NCBI GenBank assembly: GCA_023052935.1 | Contig: CM041293.1 | Location: 169,715,341-169,779,340 of the forward strand | Source: Piezodorus guildinii | Taxonomy: Eukaryota; Arthropoda; Insecta; Hemiptera; Pentatomidae | Direction: 5' to 3' | DNA length: 64,000 nt | In this document: positions 22,691 through 33,504 of the stretch, in pieces | Layout: every line of letters begins with the position of its first letter | How positions within the stretch are numbered: position 1 is the stretch's first letter | Translations under genes and position numbers: made by a program | The notes under the pieces: generated by a model | The model's database searches: none | What the model was told of the DNA's origin: nothing | The model's input: the letters and a program-made list of their open reading frames with translations, nothing else

Positions 22691-23553
22691 TTCCTGATTT
22701 GAAATTTCCTCTGTCTGTCGAATAGGTTTTCCGTGGGCAATTTCGGTTTTTTGTCAGTCCTCTGTTTCACTTGCGTTATCCTGTATTTTTTTGGAATTAG
22801 ATTATGAACGTTAGAGTTTTTTTTAAAGAAAAAAATATCTAAGCTATTGCTCCTATAACGCTTCACTTTTGTTTTAATTGTTGCAATACTAACACCATTC
22901 CTATTTTTCAGTTCTTTTGGTTTAGGAGATTTCTCTTCACTTCTCGGTCGTTTTCCTGTTTTTTGTGGTTCATTTCTTAGATTTTCCAACGAATATAATT
23001 TGCCATTGATCAACAGTTTATCGTATCTGTAAACGGCTTTATCCCCTCTTTCTTTGTGAAATTTTAGAAACGGAAATAATTCCTTTCTAATTGCTCTAAT
23101 GTTCTGGGGTAGATCTTCTTTAATAACAATATGTTTAAAATCTTCGTTTTTCCTTGATATACCTTTTTTCCTGATTATTTCATTTCTAAGATATATTGAA
23201 TTAAATTTTACCAGTATTGGACCAGAAGCATTTTTTTTGTTTAGCCTAATAATATTATCGATGCAGTAATCTTTACATGATAGATCAAGTGATTTTAAGA
23301 TGTTTATTATTTCAGTATAAATTAAAGGTATTGATTCCGTTTTCATTCCGAAAATTATAATATTGTATCTCCGTTTATTTTTTTCCTCCAACAAGCGGTT
23401 TTTTTCGTAATTATTTTTTATTTCTTCTACCTCTTTTTTTATAATAGATATATCTTTAAAAATTGTTGTTTCTATGGAGCTTATTTTTTCTTCTAATATA
23501 TTTAACTTGTCAAGCTTAAACAGAATAGCGTCTAATTTCTCTTCATTTGACAT
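22624..23553 (-). CDS. ORF1 coiled-coil RNA-binding-like protein of the RTE-like LINE
   Basis: A 309-codon frame starting MSNEEKLDAI. Residues 5-55 show heptad-like spacing of L, I and V (LDKLNILEEKISSIE), a likely coiled coil. Residues 60-170 contain RYNIIIFGMK and VIKEDLPQNIRAIR, resembling the RNA-binding fold of L1-type ORF1 proteins. The later part is basic. The last residues are probably out of frame, because the true endonuclease start lies in another frame across 22,690-22,624. Expected role: a trimeric RNA chaperone for its LINE RNA. Confidence 0.65.
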   Translation of the reverse strand: MSNEEKLDAILFKLDKLNILEEKISSIETTIFKDISIIKKEVEEIKNNYEKNRLLEEKNKRRYNIIIFGMKTESIPLIYTEIINILKSLDLSCKDYCIDNIIRLNKKNASGPILVKFNSIYLRNEIIRKKGISRKNEDFKHIVIKEDLPQNIRAIRKELFPFLKFHKERGDKAVYRYDKLLINGKLYSLENLRNEPQKTGKRPRSEEKSPKPKELKNRNGVSIATIKTKVKRYRSNSLDIFFFKKNSNVHNLIPKKYRITQVKQRTDKKPKLPTENLFDRQRKFQIRKTSIIGLLKISSEYVHLIQELY

Positions 23554-23640
23554 TTTGATTGTTATTATAAATATTATTGTTATTAAATTATGTAAATATT
23601 ATTGCGAGTCCTTTCCGTCAAACAATAATCCTATGACGGA

Positions 23641-25088
23641 CGCACTGTAGCTTTTGTTTTCAATCAAGATGTAAACAATAGTTGGAGAGGGGTTAGATAC
23701 GCATGCATATTATTAGAGAATAATGGCTATTTTATTGTCTATTCTGGATTTATCGACTATCAATTTTTATTAATATTTCCTCTTCCCTTACACTTTTTTC
23801 ACTGAAACTTCTCCACCGTGATGGTTTGCTATTAATGTAAACTATTGGCTAAGAGAGCTAGAAAGCTTTGTTTTAAGATTTCTGAAGGATTCGTTGATTT
23901 TGATATAGATTTCAAAGAAAAATCGAAGGTTGCTGGGATACTTGTCCAAGGAGGTAAGGGGTTTGGAGTGGAAACGTAAAATTTTGGCAATGGATGTGTG
24001 TCAGATAGTGGAGGGTAGTTTGAAAGGCGGGAGGGTAAGTTATATCGTGAAAAGTCAAAGACGTCCGGCGTTGTTTTTAAACGACCGAGAAATTTTAAGA
24101 GAAGATAGTGCCTACGGAGCTCTAGGGGCCACTCATCGGCTTCCCACAGTATGCTACTGATAGGACTAGTCCTGAAAGCCCCGGTTGCCCTACGAATCAT
24201 TGCGTGGTGAACAGGGTCCAACCTACTTAATATTTTTTTGGATGCATCCCCATAAATTTCGCAAGCGTAATCAGAGACTGGCCTTAACAAGCACCTATAT
24301 AGTCTCAGCAAAGAGATTCTATCGCAGCCAAAGATTGAACCTGAGGTAGTTTTCATGATATTGCATCTTTTAGATAGTTTAGCCAAAAGAGCATCAACGT
24401 GTAGTCTCCAGGTCAATCTTGAATCAAATGTGACTCCTAAATATTGAATAGAGTCAGCCTTATTCGGACGACGATTCCCAAGGTAGACTGAAAATGGCTG
24501 TGCACAATTCCGTATTTTACAGAAATGGACTGCAGTTGATTTCGTGAGACTAAACCTAAAACCATGACTAGAGGCCCAGGTTTCCAGATTTTGTAATGTT
24601 CTCTGAATCACATGTTCTCCAAATTTTACGTCGGTAGAGCTGTAGTAAATGAGTACGTCATCCGCGTATAGTGCGACTCTAACGGGCCTTATTATGAAAT
24701 TTCTTATGTCATTAATGGCAATGTTAAAAAGGGTAGGGCTTAAGACAGACCCTTGTGGTACTCTGTTAGGTAGATCAAAATTTTCAGAAAATGTGGAGCC
24801 AGCTCGAACATTGAAATTTTTATTGGTAAGAAAATGTTTTATAAATGAGAGGAGGTTACCTGAAATGCCCCAATTTTGTAAAGATTCTAAAATTTTGGTT
24901 CTCCAACACGAATCGAAAGCGCTTTTCAGATCTAAGAATACCGCGAATACACGCTCTTTTTGGCAAATGATGATTTTAAGAATTCGTTAAATTTGAAAAG
25001 AAGGTGTGTGGTTGATTTGTATTTCCTAAACCCACATTGTTCTTTGTCCAGAATTTTTCGGGTTTCTAACACCCAGAGAAAGCGGCGA
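23641..25088 (-). mobile_element. Reverse transcriptase part of an I-like LINE, minus strand
   Basis: Reads from about 25,088 leftward: ILDKEQCGFRKYKSTT, a decayed palm, VPQGSVLSPTLFN, YADD (24,668-24,657), then the long frame 24,611-23,832 with YLGVTFDSRLTW and HHAMIRRATGAFRTSP, the segment that links reverse transcriptase to RNase H in I-group LINEs. Below 23,832 a decayed stretch (DKSRIDNK) may be the start of RNase H. Its missing RNase H and zinc end is found on the same strand at 19,504-18,122, beyond the RTE-like element. The 5' endonuclease part is absent at 25,088. Confidence 0.78.
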
Positions 25089-25299
25089 TTAATATAAATT
25101 ATATAAATTGAACTAATATAAATTAGACTAAACAATGTTAAATAATGTTATAAGTTAAGAAAAAATTAATTACAAAATAAAGAAGAAAACAAAACAAACT
25201 TATTTCACTTCGGTTTTTGATAATAATTAATGAGGCATTAACCGGAAAATCGACGTCTTATTCGTTAATAAAATTATAAATGATTTAATTTTTAGACTG
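25089..25299. other. AT-rich spacer, nothing recognised
   Basis: A short AT-rich stretch between two LINE relics. Confidence 0.4.
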
Positions 25300-25935
25300 C
25301 CCCCTGTTTAGTAAAATTTCTGCACATTATCAATTATTAGCAAATTTCTCAAAATTGAATTATTGTGTTCATTTATATATTTATGAATATGATGATACCC
25401 AAGTTCTTTATACACTAGGCATTCTATTACCAACTGATATAGGTTTTCCGGTTTTTGTAAATTGCAAATCTTCGAGTTCTCTCAATCTGTTAAAACAGCT
25501 TTTCTTCTGGTATTTTTAATAGAGCTATCGATCATCTGAACATTCTTTAGTCTACTTCTATTTCTAAGCTTACGTACTTCATCGTTAATGTTTCCAAATT
25601 TGGACAGTATTATGGAGCCCATATTTTTGCACAGTATAATATAGTGGAACGTATAATTGAGTTATATAATTGTTGTTTCGAGTCCCACTTTTCGGATTTA
25701 CTCTTGTAATACGGTCAGAGCTGTTCCTATTGTGAATTTAGTCTTATTTATGGATGCGTTTTTAGCTTGAAGAAATTTTCCAGGGGACTAAACTGAATGC
25801 CTAGATAAGTGTAGTTCTTTACCGTTTCAATAGGGCTTTCTTTAAAGTAGAGCGGTTTCAATGTTTTTATTCTCCCACCACCTCTATGGAACGGTACTGT
25901 TTTAGTTTTTCTGTTTTGAGAACTGTTAAATTTTC
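25300..25935 (-). mobile_element. Relic of an APE-type LINE, minus strand
   Basis: Minus-strand translation gives VPFHRGGGRIKTLKPLYF and ETVKNYTYLGIQFSPLENFF, then a STILYCA.IWAP segment and a zinc-like tail (NLQKPENLYQLVIEC). This is the post-catalytic end of a LINE reverse transcriptase. The order of blocks resembles the element at 54,163-57,854, so it may be the same clade. Many stops. Confidence 0.6.
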
Positions 25936-27335
25936 TTTACAATAATTCTTTACAATAATAATCTAATTGATAATAATGGTTTTAAAACAACAATTAAATA
26001 TGCTGCTAAATGATAAAAAACATGAAGAAAAACTTACCATTGGCAGCACTCTTTAGTAGTGAGTCTAAACAAGAAGGCCTTAAAGCCATCTTCTTTTCAG
26101 ACGCCTTGTCGGATTGTGAGGAATTTAGTAGGAAGCAATGATTAAAACTAGTGGATTAGAGTGAGAGTCGAGTTTTTCATGGAAGGTACAGGCCAAATCA
26201 GCAACATATGGAACATTAAGGTCTTTGTGGATGATTTTATTCGTGGCAAAGTAAGGAACGTTAAGGATTTTGCGAAGGATTTTGGATTCCATGGATTGGA
26301 TACAGGAAGAGTTTGATGGTTTGATGATTTAGTAGAGCCCCAAAGCTCAACTCCGTAGGTCCAGATAGAAGTTATGATTGGCCAAAAGTGATCTCATTGG
26401 GTGATAGTTCCAATTTTTGATTTTTTAGTTACAATGTTATACGCTTTTGTTTCTAATTTAAAAAAAATCCACCTATTTTATATTTACGGTTTTCTATAGA
26501 AATGATTCTTAAAATATGTGCTTAACCGGGACAAGCGGATTATATTTAAAGGACACTGTAGGGCAGGATGTGTTACGACGAAGGGTAAAGGTAATTTGTT
26601 TGGATTTATGAAATTGATTTTAATTCTCCAATTCTGACACCATACCTCGAGATCTCTGATGTGGGTTTAAAGAGTGTGAGGGACAATACTAGGATCATTA
26701 TTAACTGACAGCACGCGAGTGTAATCGGAATAGGTAGAAAGGAATGTGTTAGAATGGGTTGGGATATCAGCTATATAGACTGTGTAAAGAATGGGTTCTA
26801 GGATTCTACCCTGAGGAACACCAGCAGACTAAGGAAGAATGGATGAATAGAACGATCGATGAATGAATGATTATCGTTGATTTTAAAGGACCTCTCAGAG
26901 AGGTAGGACTGCATGATGAGGAAGTATGTTGAGGGAGAAATTTACGGAGTTGGAACAGCAGTCCTGGGTGCCATACCCGGTCAAAGGCCTGCTTTATGTC
27001 GAAAAAGGCTCCCGTGCATTATAATCCGCGATCTAATGTAGTAGAGACCACATTCCAGGACTACAGAAGCTTTTTGGGTAGGTGTTCTGTGGATTAAGTT
27101 TAAGGTTCCTGAAGGATGAAATGTTTTAGGAGGAAGGGGCAGCTGTAGTGAAACATCCAGTTCTGCTTCAATGCATGCGAGGTGTTGCTCGTTAAGGATA
27201 CCATGATAAGGATTGTAACTTTTAAAGATGCTGAGCGAATGCTTGGGATTTCTCTTCATCGGTTCTAGTCCAGGATTGTGATTTATTAAGGAGAGGGTGA
27301 TAATAATCTTTGAAGTTTATTAGATAAGGAAGATG
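25936..27335 (-). mobile_element. Decayed Jockey LINE with internal deletion, minus strand
   Basis: Both ends match the complete Jockey element at 38,971-43,970. The 3' end near 26,030-26,120 matches its RRLKRKWP stop region and the GAGTGCTGCCA of its 3' untranslated region. The upstream end (27,335-27,060) gives HPLLNKSQSWTRTDEEKSQ, AEL.VSLQLPLPPKTFHPS. Between them the catalytic part is largely deleted, joining the palm start to GLYYIRSR, close to the intact GLYCTGAFLDVEQAF region. Confidence 0.72.
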
Positions 27336-27379
27336 GTTGGGGGTGCGGTCATTAAATAGAAACACACATTTAAAACAAG

Positions 27380-27440
27380 TGCTATTTGAATCATGTGCCG
27401 ACATTACATTGTGGGCCTTCTTCAGGACTAACTTTGTCAT
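27380..27440 (-). other. Penelope-type terminal-repeat scrap, minus strand
   Basis: The minus strand reads CCTGAAGAAGGCCCACAATG, like the conserved end motifs of Penelope-like elements. Too short to be sure. Confidence 0.25.
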
Positions 27441-27779
27441 TACTTTTTTTCTTTAGCTTATAATATTATTTTACATTGTTTAGCATAATTTCTATTAGTT
27501 TCTAAAAAATTGAAAGATTTATATTTTGTTACCAGATTACTTTAAATTCCTCAATAGTTCAATTATTTTTTGTTTGTTTCATTCTTTCATTTTTTGTACA
27601 TTTTTGTTTGTAATTTCAAAAATCATGATTTATTTAGTTTATATTATTTATGTCTGTGAACGGATTTTAGCTGTTTTTATTTTCTATTTTTTGTGAAATT
27701 ATTATTATTATTATATTTAAAAAAAAAAAGCAAATTTTAATTCTACCAGCCCCTTATTTAATAAAATAAACATTTATTT

Positions 27780-28750
27780 CGAGATTTTAAATAATTTTAA
27801 CAAAGCTACTAGCTTTCTTCTCCCAGCACCCATACCATCAAAAAATTAATGTTGGCCAAAATCTCGTCCACCGTTGCCTCTCCTTGTCTGATCCACAGTA
27901 CCATCCTACTAATATCCAGCGCATTAAAAAGATCCTATCCTTAAATAGCTTCCCACTTAATGTCATTCAAAAACATATAAACTCATTTAATAACGTAAAA
28001 ACGACCGTTACTTCTCCTACAATACAGGACCAAAATTAACCCTCAATATTTCAATATAGATCCCTACCTTATATTTCACACCTGTCTGAAAATATTAACA
28101 AAAACCTTAAAATCTTCCTTACCCTCCCAAAGGCTAGGATTGAAGACCCAGAATAAACTTTCCCACTTCTTCAAAAATACTAAAGACCCGATAAATCCTC
28201 TAAACCGTTCAAATATTGTTTATAAAATACCTTGTTTAGATTGTGATGCTTCCTATGTGGGTAAAACCAAAAACTTCTTAAAAACCCGCATATCTTAACA
28301 TAAGTCCTCCATAAAATTATACCATAAAAAAAGACTCATCGCTAAAACAGTCCACATCCATCTCCAATCTAATCCTGTCAACCATAAAACTGATAAACAA
28401 TGCATCTCCTCCACCTATAGCCATATATTAAACTCTATTAAGGAACGCAGTTTCCCATGTCCATTCCACTGCATACATTGTTGTTTATTTATTGGTTTAT
28501 TTTTTATTTATTTATGTATACATTTAATGTATATATGTACCTATTTTATTTGTTTATGTACTTAAAATAAATCATAATGGTCTTACAGTTCAATTTATCC
28601 CCACTTGTAATTATTTTATTATTTTGTATCAACTTGTATGATCTGAGGATGATTGTTACTTAATTTTTTCTCATAATATTTTCACCTTGTTATTTTTACT
28701 GTCTTAATATATTTACCATAATTATTAAAACGTTGGTTCTGAGGTAGTCA
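27780..28750 (+). mobile_element. Penelope-like element relic with GIY-YIG endonuclease end
   Basis: Plus-strand fragments in several frames: FPLNVIQKHINSF and YISHLSENI (C-terminal reverse transcriptase region), then VYKIPCLDCDASYVGKTKNF with a following R and H spacing (28,212-28,310), the typical start of the Penelope GIY-YIG nuclease. The end shows SFPCPFHCIHC. Downstream at about 28,650-28,745 come a CTGAGGATGATTG and AAAACGTTGG, as in Penelope terminal repeats. Interrupted by many stops. Confidence 0.72.
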
Positions 28751-29194
28751 TTTTTACTACATATACTTTATACATTATTATTCTTACTATTGTATTATAT
28801 AGGTTTGTGATGTTATTGCTATTATAGGTTCAATCTGATTACTTCTGTTTATGTTAGTATTACAATTTTACTCATTGTTGTCAGATCCCGTCTAAAAACG
28901 CGGTACGTATTTCCATTTTACCCAACCTTTTGTACGTATTTTCCGATCTACCGGCCTATATTCCATACTACCAAATTGTACCTAGTTTCCAGTCGCCTAC
29001 AACACGGTACGTATCTCCACTGTACTTCTTTTTTCAATGTTTTTAATTTCATGTAATTTTTTCTTATATATTTGTACATTATCTTTAGTCATTATCTGCT
29101 ATGTATAGCCCTCTCATTATTATACCATTGTAATTTTAATTAATATGTCATTGTAATTTAATTTATTGATTTCTTTACACATCTAATTTAATTT
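28751..29194. other. AT-rich spacer with a short internal repeat
   Basis: GCGGTACGTAT occurs near 28,900 and CACGGTACGTATCTCCAC near 29,005, each next to TTTCCA or CTCCAC words. No gene seen. Confidence 0.3.
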
Positions 29195-30605
29195 TAGAAT
29201 AGAATAGAATAGAAAAAAAATTTATCCTGGGACTAGGTCCCCTAAGAATAACAGTTATGTACAATTTGAATATATAATATGTCTGGCCAACAGACAATAA
29301 AAACATGATTAATTATTATTTACAATGATTATTAAAATTACAATTATTTACAATGTGGAGTTATATACATAAAAAATAACATAGAAATTAATAAAAATAT
29401 ATATCTTCTAAATTTTATCTTATGAGAAAATAAAAATTTTATTTAAACAAAATCAATTTAAAATTTTGGACGGTAAACAGTAATCTTCATTCATTCAATG
29501 TAGATTTCTAGATAGAATTGACATCACATTTGCTAATCGTCTATTTGGGATGACAAGATATAGGAAAAGTTGTGATTTGAATGAGGATAAAGAGGCAGCA
29601 TGGCGGATATGGATTGGTAGAGAATTCCAGAGTGTGGTAGAGCGAACAATAAAGGAACGATCAAAGGTTTTGGTTCTGTAGGTGGATTGAGGATTTAAAA
29701 TGCAGGAGACTGTAGATGTAGGAAGGATGCTGGGAGTTAATAGTTTGGTATAGGTATGATCCAAGGAAATGTTGTTTGCGGGTTGAGGGGAGGAGCCACT
29801 TTAATTCACCGTATAAGTGGGTAACATGAGACCTCCTTGATGTACCGAAGACAAATCTTAAGAAAATGTTCATAATACGCTTTAGTCCGTCTTCAAGCAC
29901 AGCCGGGAGGCCGTCACTAACCGCACAACAATAGTCAAAGTGGGGGAAAATAAGTGAGGATACAAGGAACTTACGAGTGGATTTGGAGAGGAGATGACGG
30001 GAGCGATAGAAACATTTAAAAGTACTGATTGTTCTTCGAGAGATTTGGGCAATATGAGGTTTCCAGGAGAGTGATTGGTGATACCTAGGTTTTTGACAGT
30101 GGAACTGAACGTGATTGGGTAATTATTAGACTTGGAAAGTTGGTATGACATTTGATAAGGGAATTGGAACCTATTACTATTGCTTGCGTCTTCATGGCAT
30201 TTAGCTTGAGTTTAATCAGATATCCCCAGGCGCTGATTCTATCCAGGTCCTCCTGAATCTTCTAAAATGCTAATAATGTCTCGGAGGGGGAGAAGGATAG
30301 GTAGATCTGGAAATCATCAGCGTACAAATGGTGGGAGAAATGATCGATAGAGTTGGAAAGGTCATTGATATAGGAATTAAAAAGGCGAGGAGATATACTT
30401 AAACCCTGGGCCTCACCTGCCGAAAGGGCAAAAAAGGAAGATAGAGAATGATTAGGAATGGTGAAAGGTTGGGTTCTACCTGAGAGAAAAGAGTGGAACC
30501 AACGAATGGTGTTGTTGGAAAAGGATAGGGATTGTAGTTTGGAGAAAAGGATGGAATGGGTCACGGAGTCAAAAGCTTTTAAAAAGTCTAGAAGTATTAG
30601 TACGG
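29195..30605 (-). mobile_element. CR1-like LINE, 5'-truncated, minus strand
   Basis: Minus strand: AFDSVTHSILFSKL, a decayed VPQG site, YADDFQIY (30,324-30,313), then RSHVTHLYGELKWL and FDRSFIVRSTTLWNSLP followed by SSFKSQL, the C-terminal signature of CR1-type elements. The 3' end carries an (AGAAT)n tail on the plus strand at 29,197-29,212. It begins abruptly at about 30,605 inside the reverse transcriptase. Several frameshifts. Confidence 0.75.
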
Positions 30606-30790
30606 TCAGTTTCTTTTTATTTTATGTTATAATATTGGCATAGTCTAGCGCAATAGTTTTTAAAATAGTATATTTAATCTTATTTTAAATGTTTCTTTTT
30701 AGCCCTGATGATGATCCAGAATGGGGGTCAAAACCGAAAAAGAAACTGTTTAAACTACTCAATTGTTTTATTCACCGACCGCCACCCCGA
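30606..30790 (+). other. Penelope-type terminal sequence
   Basis: Contains CCCTGATGATGATCC, AGAATG, then GGGGTCAAAACCGAAA. The first and last parts match the CTGATGA and GAAA boxes of the hammerhead-like motif in Penelope terminal repeats; GATCC and GGGTC could pair as the middle stem. The second box appears mutated (AAAAC for GAAAC). Confidence 0.4.
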
Positions 30791-31700
30791 CCAATTCTTT
30801 TTAGTAATTCTCAACTGTCGTCTAATTATATCCACTAGAATTTTAACAAAGTTGTAAAGTTCCTTTGGACCACGGAGCATTTCGGGATACCATTAAATGA
30901 GCCAGCAGAAAAAGGAGTTAAGAAGCTACTCTTCTGAATATTCTACCTCTACAGTGTGAGGCCAACAACATTTAAGAGTTTGAGTCCTAAATAACTGGGA
31001 GTCTATTTGGGCTAAAATGTCTCTGAATTACGAATGAAGAAATGTAACAATAACTACTGAATAAGTGCTATCAGAGGAAAGCGAAGATAAGAAGTGGTTG
31101 TGACAATGATAAGGTTTGCCATAAATAAGTGATTAAGGTAAAGTAATAACTGGATTAAGGTTAGCATATAATAGAACACAACCGCTCTAGAAGAATCAAT
31201 GGCTTGTTAAATAATTTTACTAATAATGTTGAGGATGTTTGGTAGACGTTTACAATTTTTAAACTTGGAATAAATGAGGAGTCAGTCTGTTAAAAAATGT
31301 TTTAATTTTTCCAACGTTTCAGGTAAAACTAAGGAGTAATTATCAGGCCAGCATTGAGCTATCTCAAGCATAAACTGAGTACATCGTCATGCATCCTGAA
31401 TAGAGGGAGAGAGAAGAGAAAACTAAATATCTCCACCTGTGATTTACTAACAATGTGATATTTTATAATAACCTTTATTGAATATTTTATAATTTAGATG
31501 GAGTTGCTCAAACTGGAGTTTAAAACCCATTTTTCATCTTTTATCAGGCAGGGCAAATAAAAGAAAAGGTAAAATTTTAAATAATGTTTTAATAAAAAGT
31601 TTACAATTAAAAAATACTGATAAAAAAATACATTGTAAATACGTACAAGTAATGAATATATTATTATTTACATTTTGGTACCTAATATTAAATAAATAAA
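30791..31700. other. Unassigned spacer with a Penelope-type scrap
   Basis: No gene recognised. On the minus strand near 31,355-31,295, CCTGATAATTACTCC and CCTGAAACGTTGG resemble another Penelope end. Confidence 0.3.
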
Positions 31701-31827
31701 TTGACTAATATCTAAACTTAAATCTAGTTGTTATAAAATTGTATAACAAAAATACGTTAATTGTTTGAGGACTGAGTTGGCTTGAAATATTGGCTTTGAC
31801 TGAGGACTGAGTTGCCGCTTCTTTGAT

Positions 31828-31896
31828 TCAGCTACTTCTAATCGCGCCATGATACTTGGTGGCAGGAGAAACCCCTGGATCCTGCACCAAGTCCTC
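31828..31896 (-). CDS. Possible alternative last exon, uncertain
   Basis: A good acceptor (CAATTGTTACAG) lies just above 31,896. Read at phase 0, as the other exons of this gene are, it is open for 22 codons (EDLVQDPGVSP...) then TGA, exactly 69 nt in all. A different phase stays open for 54 codons but breaks the phase rule. It could be spliced from inside the 32,590 exon (for example at CAG|GTGATC). Not supported by any protein family. Confidence 0.3.
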   Translation of the reverse strand, partial: EDLVQDPGVSPATKYHGAIRSS

Positions 31897-31899
31897 CTG

Positions 31900-32354
31900 T
31901 AACAATTGATATTTAAAATATAGCTACGTTCCATCTCAGCTACAACATACATATTTATATAAAAATAAATTATACAATGGACATCATTAATAAGATGTTT
32001 CACATTAAATAAATACTATTTTCGTTTATTACACTAATTAATCTGCTGATGTTTTTATTATAAATTGGCTAATTTTTATAACTGAATTTTCTTTAAATTA
32101 CCTTAGGTCAGATTTCTGACAAAATCTTTTAAGAGAACTGAGTTTGGTAAATTAATGAATGATGTGCAAAATATTTTTTTCTAGATGAGCTTTCGAAATG
32201 TGTTCATAGAGACATAACTATATAGTCGTTAAATGGACAAACATTGATCGAACTTATGTATAAATGAAATAATATAGAATATCAAATAATTTAATTAATG
32301 ACAGAACATGAGCTGATAATCACCTCTCCTGATGAGATGCGGTACTAAATTACT
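31900..32354. other. AT-rich, nothing recognised
   Basis: Downstream of the probable terminal exon on the minus strand. No coding signal seen. Confidence 0.35.
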
Positions 32355-32360
32355 TTTATT
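32355..32360 (-). terminator. Poly(A) signal AATAAA
   Basis: AATAAA on the minus strand, starting 12 bases after the stop codon of the terminal exon. The placement suits a very short 3' untranslated region. Confidence 0.4.
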
Positions 32361-32371
32361 CGCTTTTTCTT

Positions 32372-32590
32372 CTAGCTTTTGTTGTTGTTTTCTTCGACCA
32401 TCCACGGGTACTGATCTCGCGTCGTCCATGTTGGTTTCCAGGGTGTCCAGCCAGCTCTGCGCCCCACTGGTGCAGGAATTTTTTCCATACCCTTCGGGCA
32501 GTAATATCTCGAATAGTCGATCACCTGCTTGCTGCTTTTAGGTCTATTTGCACCAGGAGCCTTGTTAATATTTTTCTTCAAATTTATTTT
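32372..32590 (-). CDS. Probable terminal exon of the micro-exon gene
   Basis: The acceptor TTTTTTGTTATAG ends at 32,591. Read at phase 0, as required by the preceding 69-bp exons, it is open for 72 codons and ends in TAG. The start is lysine-rich (KINLKKNINK). The middle, SRYYCPKGMEKIPAPV, loosely recalls the PRYYPY start of the repeat exons. The end is tryptophan-rich (GWTPWKPTW, then QYPWMV). One cysteine. AATAAA follows shortly after the stop. No homologue recognised. An alternative frame stays open from about 32,525 past the stop, so a frameshifted or alternatively spliced end is possible. Confidence 0.5.
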   Translation of the reverse strand, partial: KINLKKNINKAPGANRPKSSKQVIDYSRYYCPKGMEKIPAPVGRRAGWTPWKPTWTTRDQYPWMVEENNNKS

Positions 32591-33229
32591 CTATAACAAA
32601 AAATATTGAAGTTAAGATTGAGATTTATCAAATACAATAGAGTTTTAGAAATATAAGTAATGAAGTTCATTAATTATTTAGAAAAGAGCAAATGGTTACA
32701 TACGGAATAAATGCAGATTGAAAATTACACAGGTACAAGAAATAACTGTTTCAATTTTTCTATATTTACAGGCTATCAGTTGTGTCATTACCGTCACGGT
32801 TTATCTACTGTATTCTATTATTTCTTGCATGTAATATAACTCAGACATATTTTGGAATAATAAATACATAATATATTTTTAATTTTACACATAAAAGAAA
32901 AATATATCACGTAAAATATTTTTTTAAATTGTATTTTAAAACATTTTAACAACAATTAGGATAACATGGATATCTTTTTCTCGATAAAAAAATGTAAGGT
33001 GTTCTGTATTCCGGAAGTTTTATTAAAATTATTTGAATGAAAATCGATAAATAAAAAGGGAAATTGTGACGCAGTCTATTATGAATTCTTTGGTTTTATT
33101 ATTTTCTGTTATAAAACTTTGTTATCAACTAAAAAAAAAAAATCATCCCTCTTTCTCTCCTTCAAAATTGGAAGGCTTACGTTTCAGGATGCGTTGAACC
33201 CAGAGAACGAATAAAAACGATTCATCTTT
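32591..33229 (-). other. Intron, AT-rich, nothing recognised
   Basis: Lies between the terminal exon and the LINE and SINE cluster. No exon borders or repeats identified. Confidence 0.4.
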
Positions 33230-33355
33230 ACCTTACCAATGTCTAACACCATATTAATCCAAAGAAACTGTAACGGACTCTAAACTCATCTTATAGACCT
33301 ACAGCTGTTGAATCCCTGTGTTCTCAACTCCCTAGGCCACTTCTACTTTCTACAC

Positions 33356-33467
33356 TTTTTTTTTTGTTGTTTTATTTCCGTGGCGCGATAAGCCCCGTTG
33401 GGACTGGGATTCGAACTCACAAGTTTAGCATGAGAGACTACTGCGCTAGCCACTAGCCACGGGCTCC
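33356..33467 (-). mobile_element. tRNA-derived SINE, minus strand
   Basis: The minus strand has a tRNA-like head with an A box (TGGCTAGCGCAGTAG, 33,452-33,438) and a B box (GAGTTCGAATCCC, 33,418-33,406), followed by AAATAAAACAAC and a poly(A) tail (the T run at 33,356). Bases CCGTGGC near its 5' end can pair with GCCACGG after the B box. Only about 112 bp, so little beyond the tRNA-like head. RNA polymerase III would transcribe it from the internal boxes. Confidence 0.72.
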
Positions 33468-33504
33468 CCTTCACTCCTACTGTTAGTTGATCTAAATGTC
33501 CATA

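Larger units (their letters stand above)
19505..23640 (-). mobile_element. RTE-like LINE with ORF1, minus strand, inactive
   Basis: Minus orientation. The 3' end has a (TATCT)n tail at about 19,505-19,530. ORF1 and a broken ORF2 follow. ORF2 motifs are of the RTE type: CTFNTRTLLGE at the start of the endonuclease, GDWNGRVG, GVRQGDPLSP, FADDIVLIS, and a C-terminal WEWAGHLMRI with DPRWSKAITEW. It sits exactly between two halves of what looks like one I-like LINE. No clear target duplication was found, so insertion with a small deletion is possible. Confidence 0.82.

Noticed and set aside
33390..33460. A functional tRNA gene
   Set aside because: The A and B boxes are present but the cloverleaf is not complete and an A-rich retroposon tail follows, so it was called a SINE.
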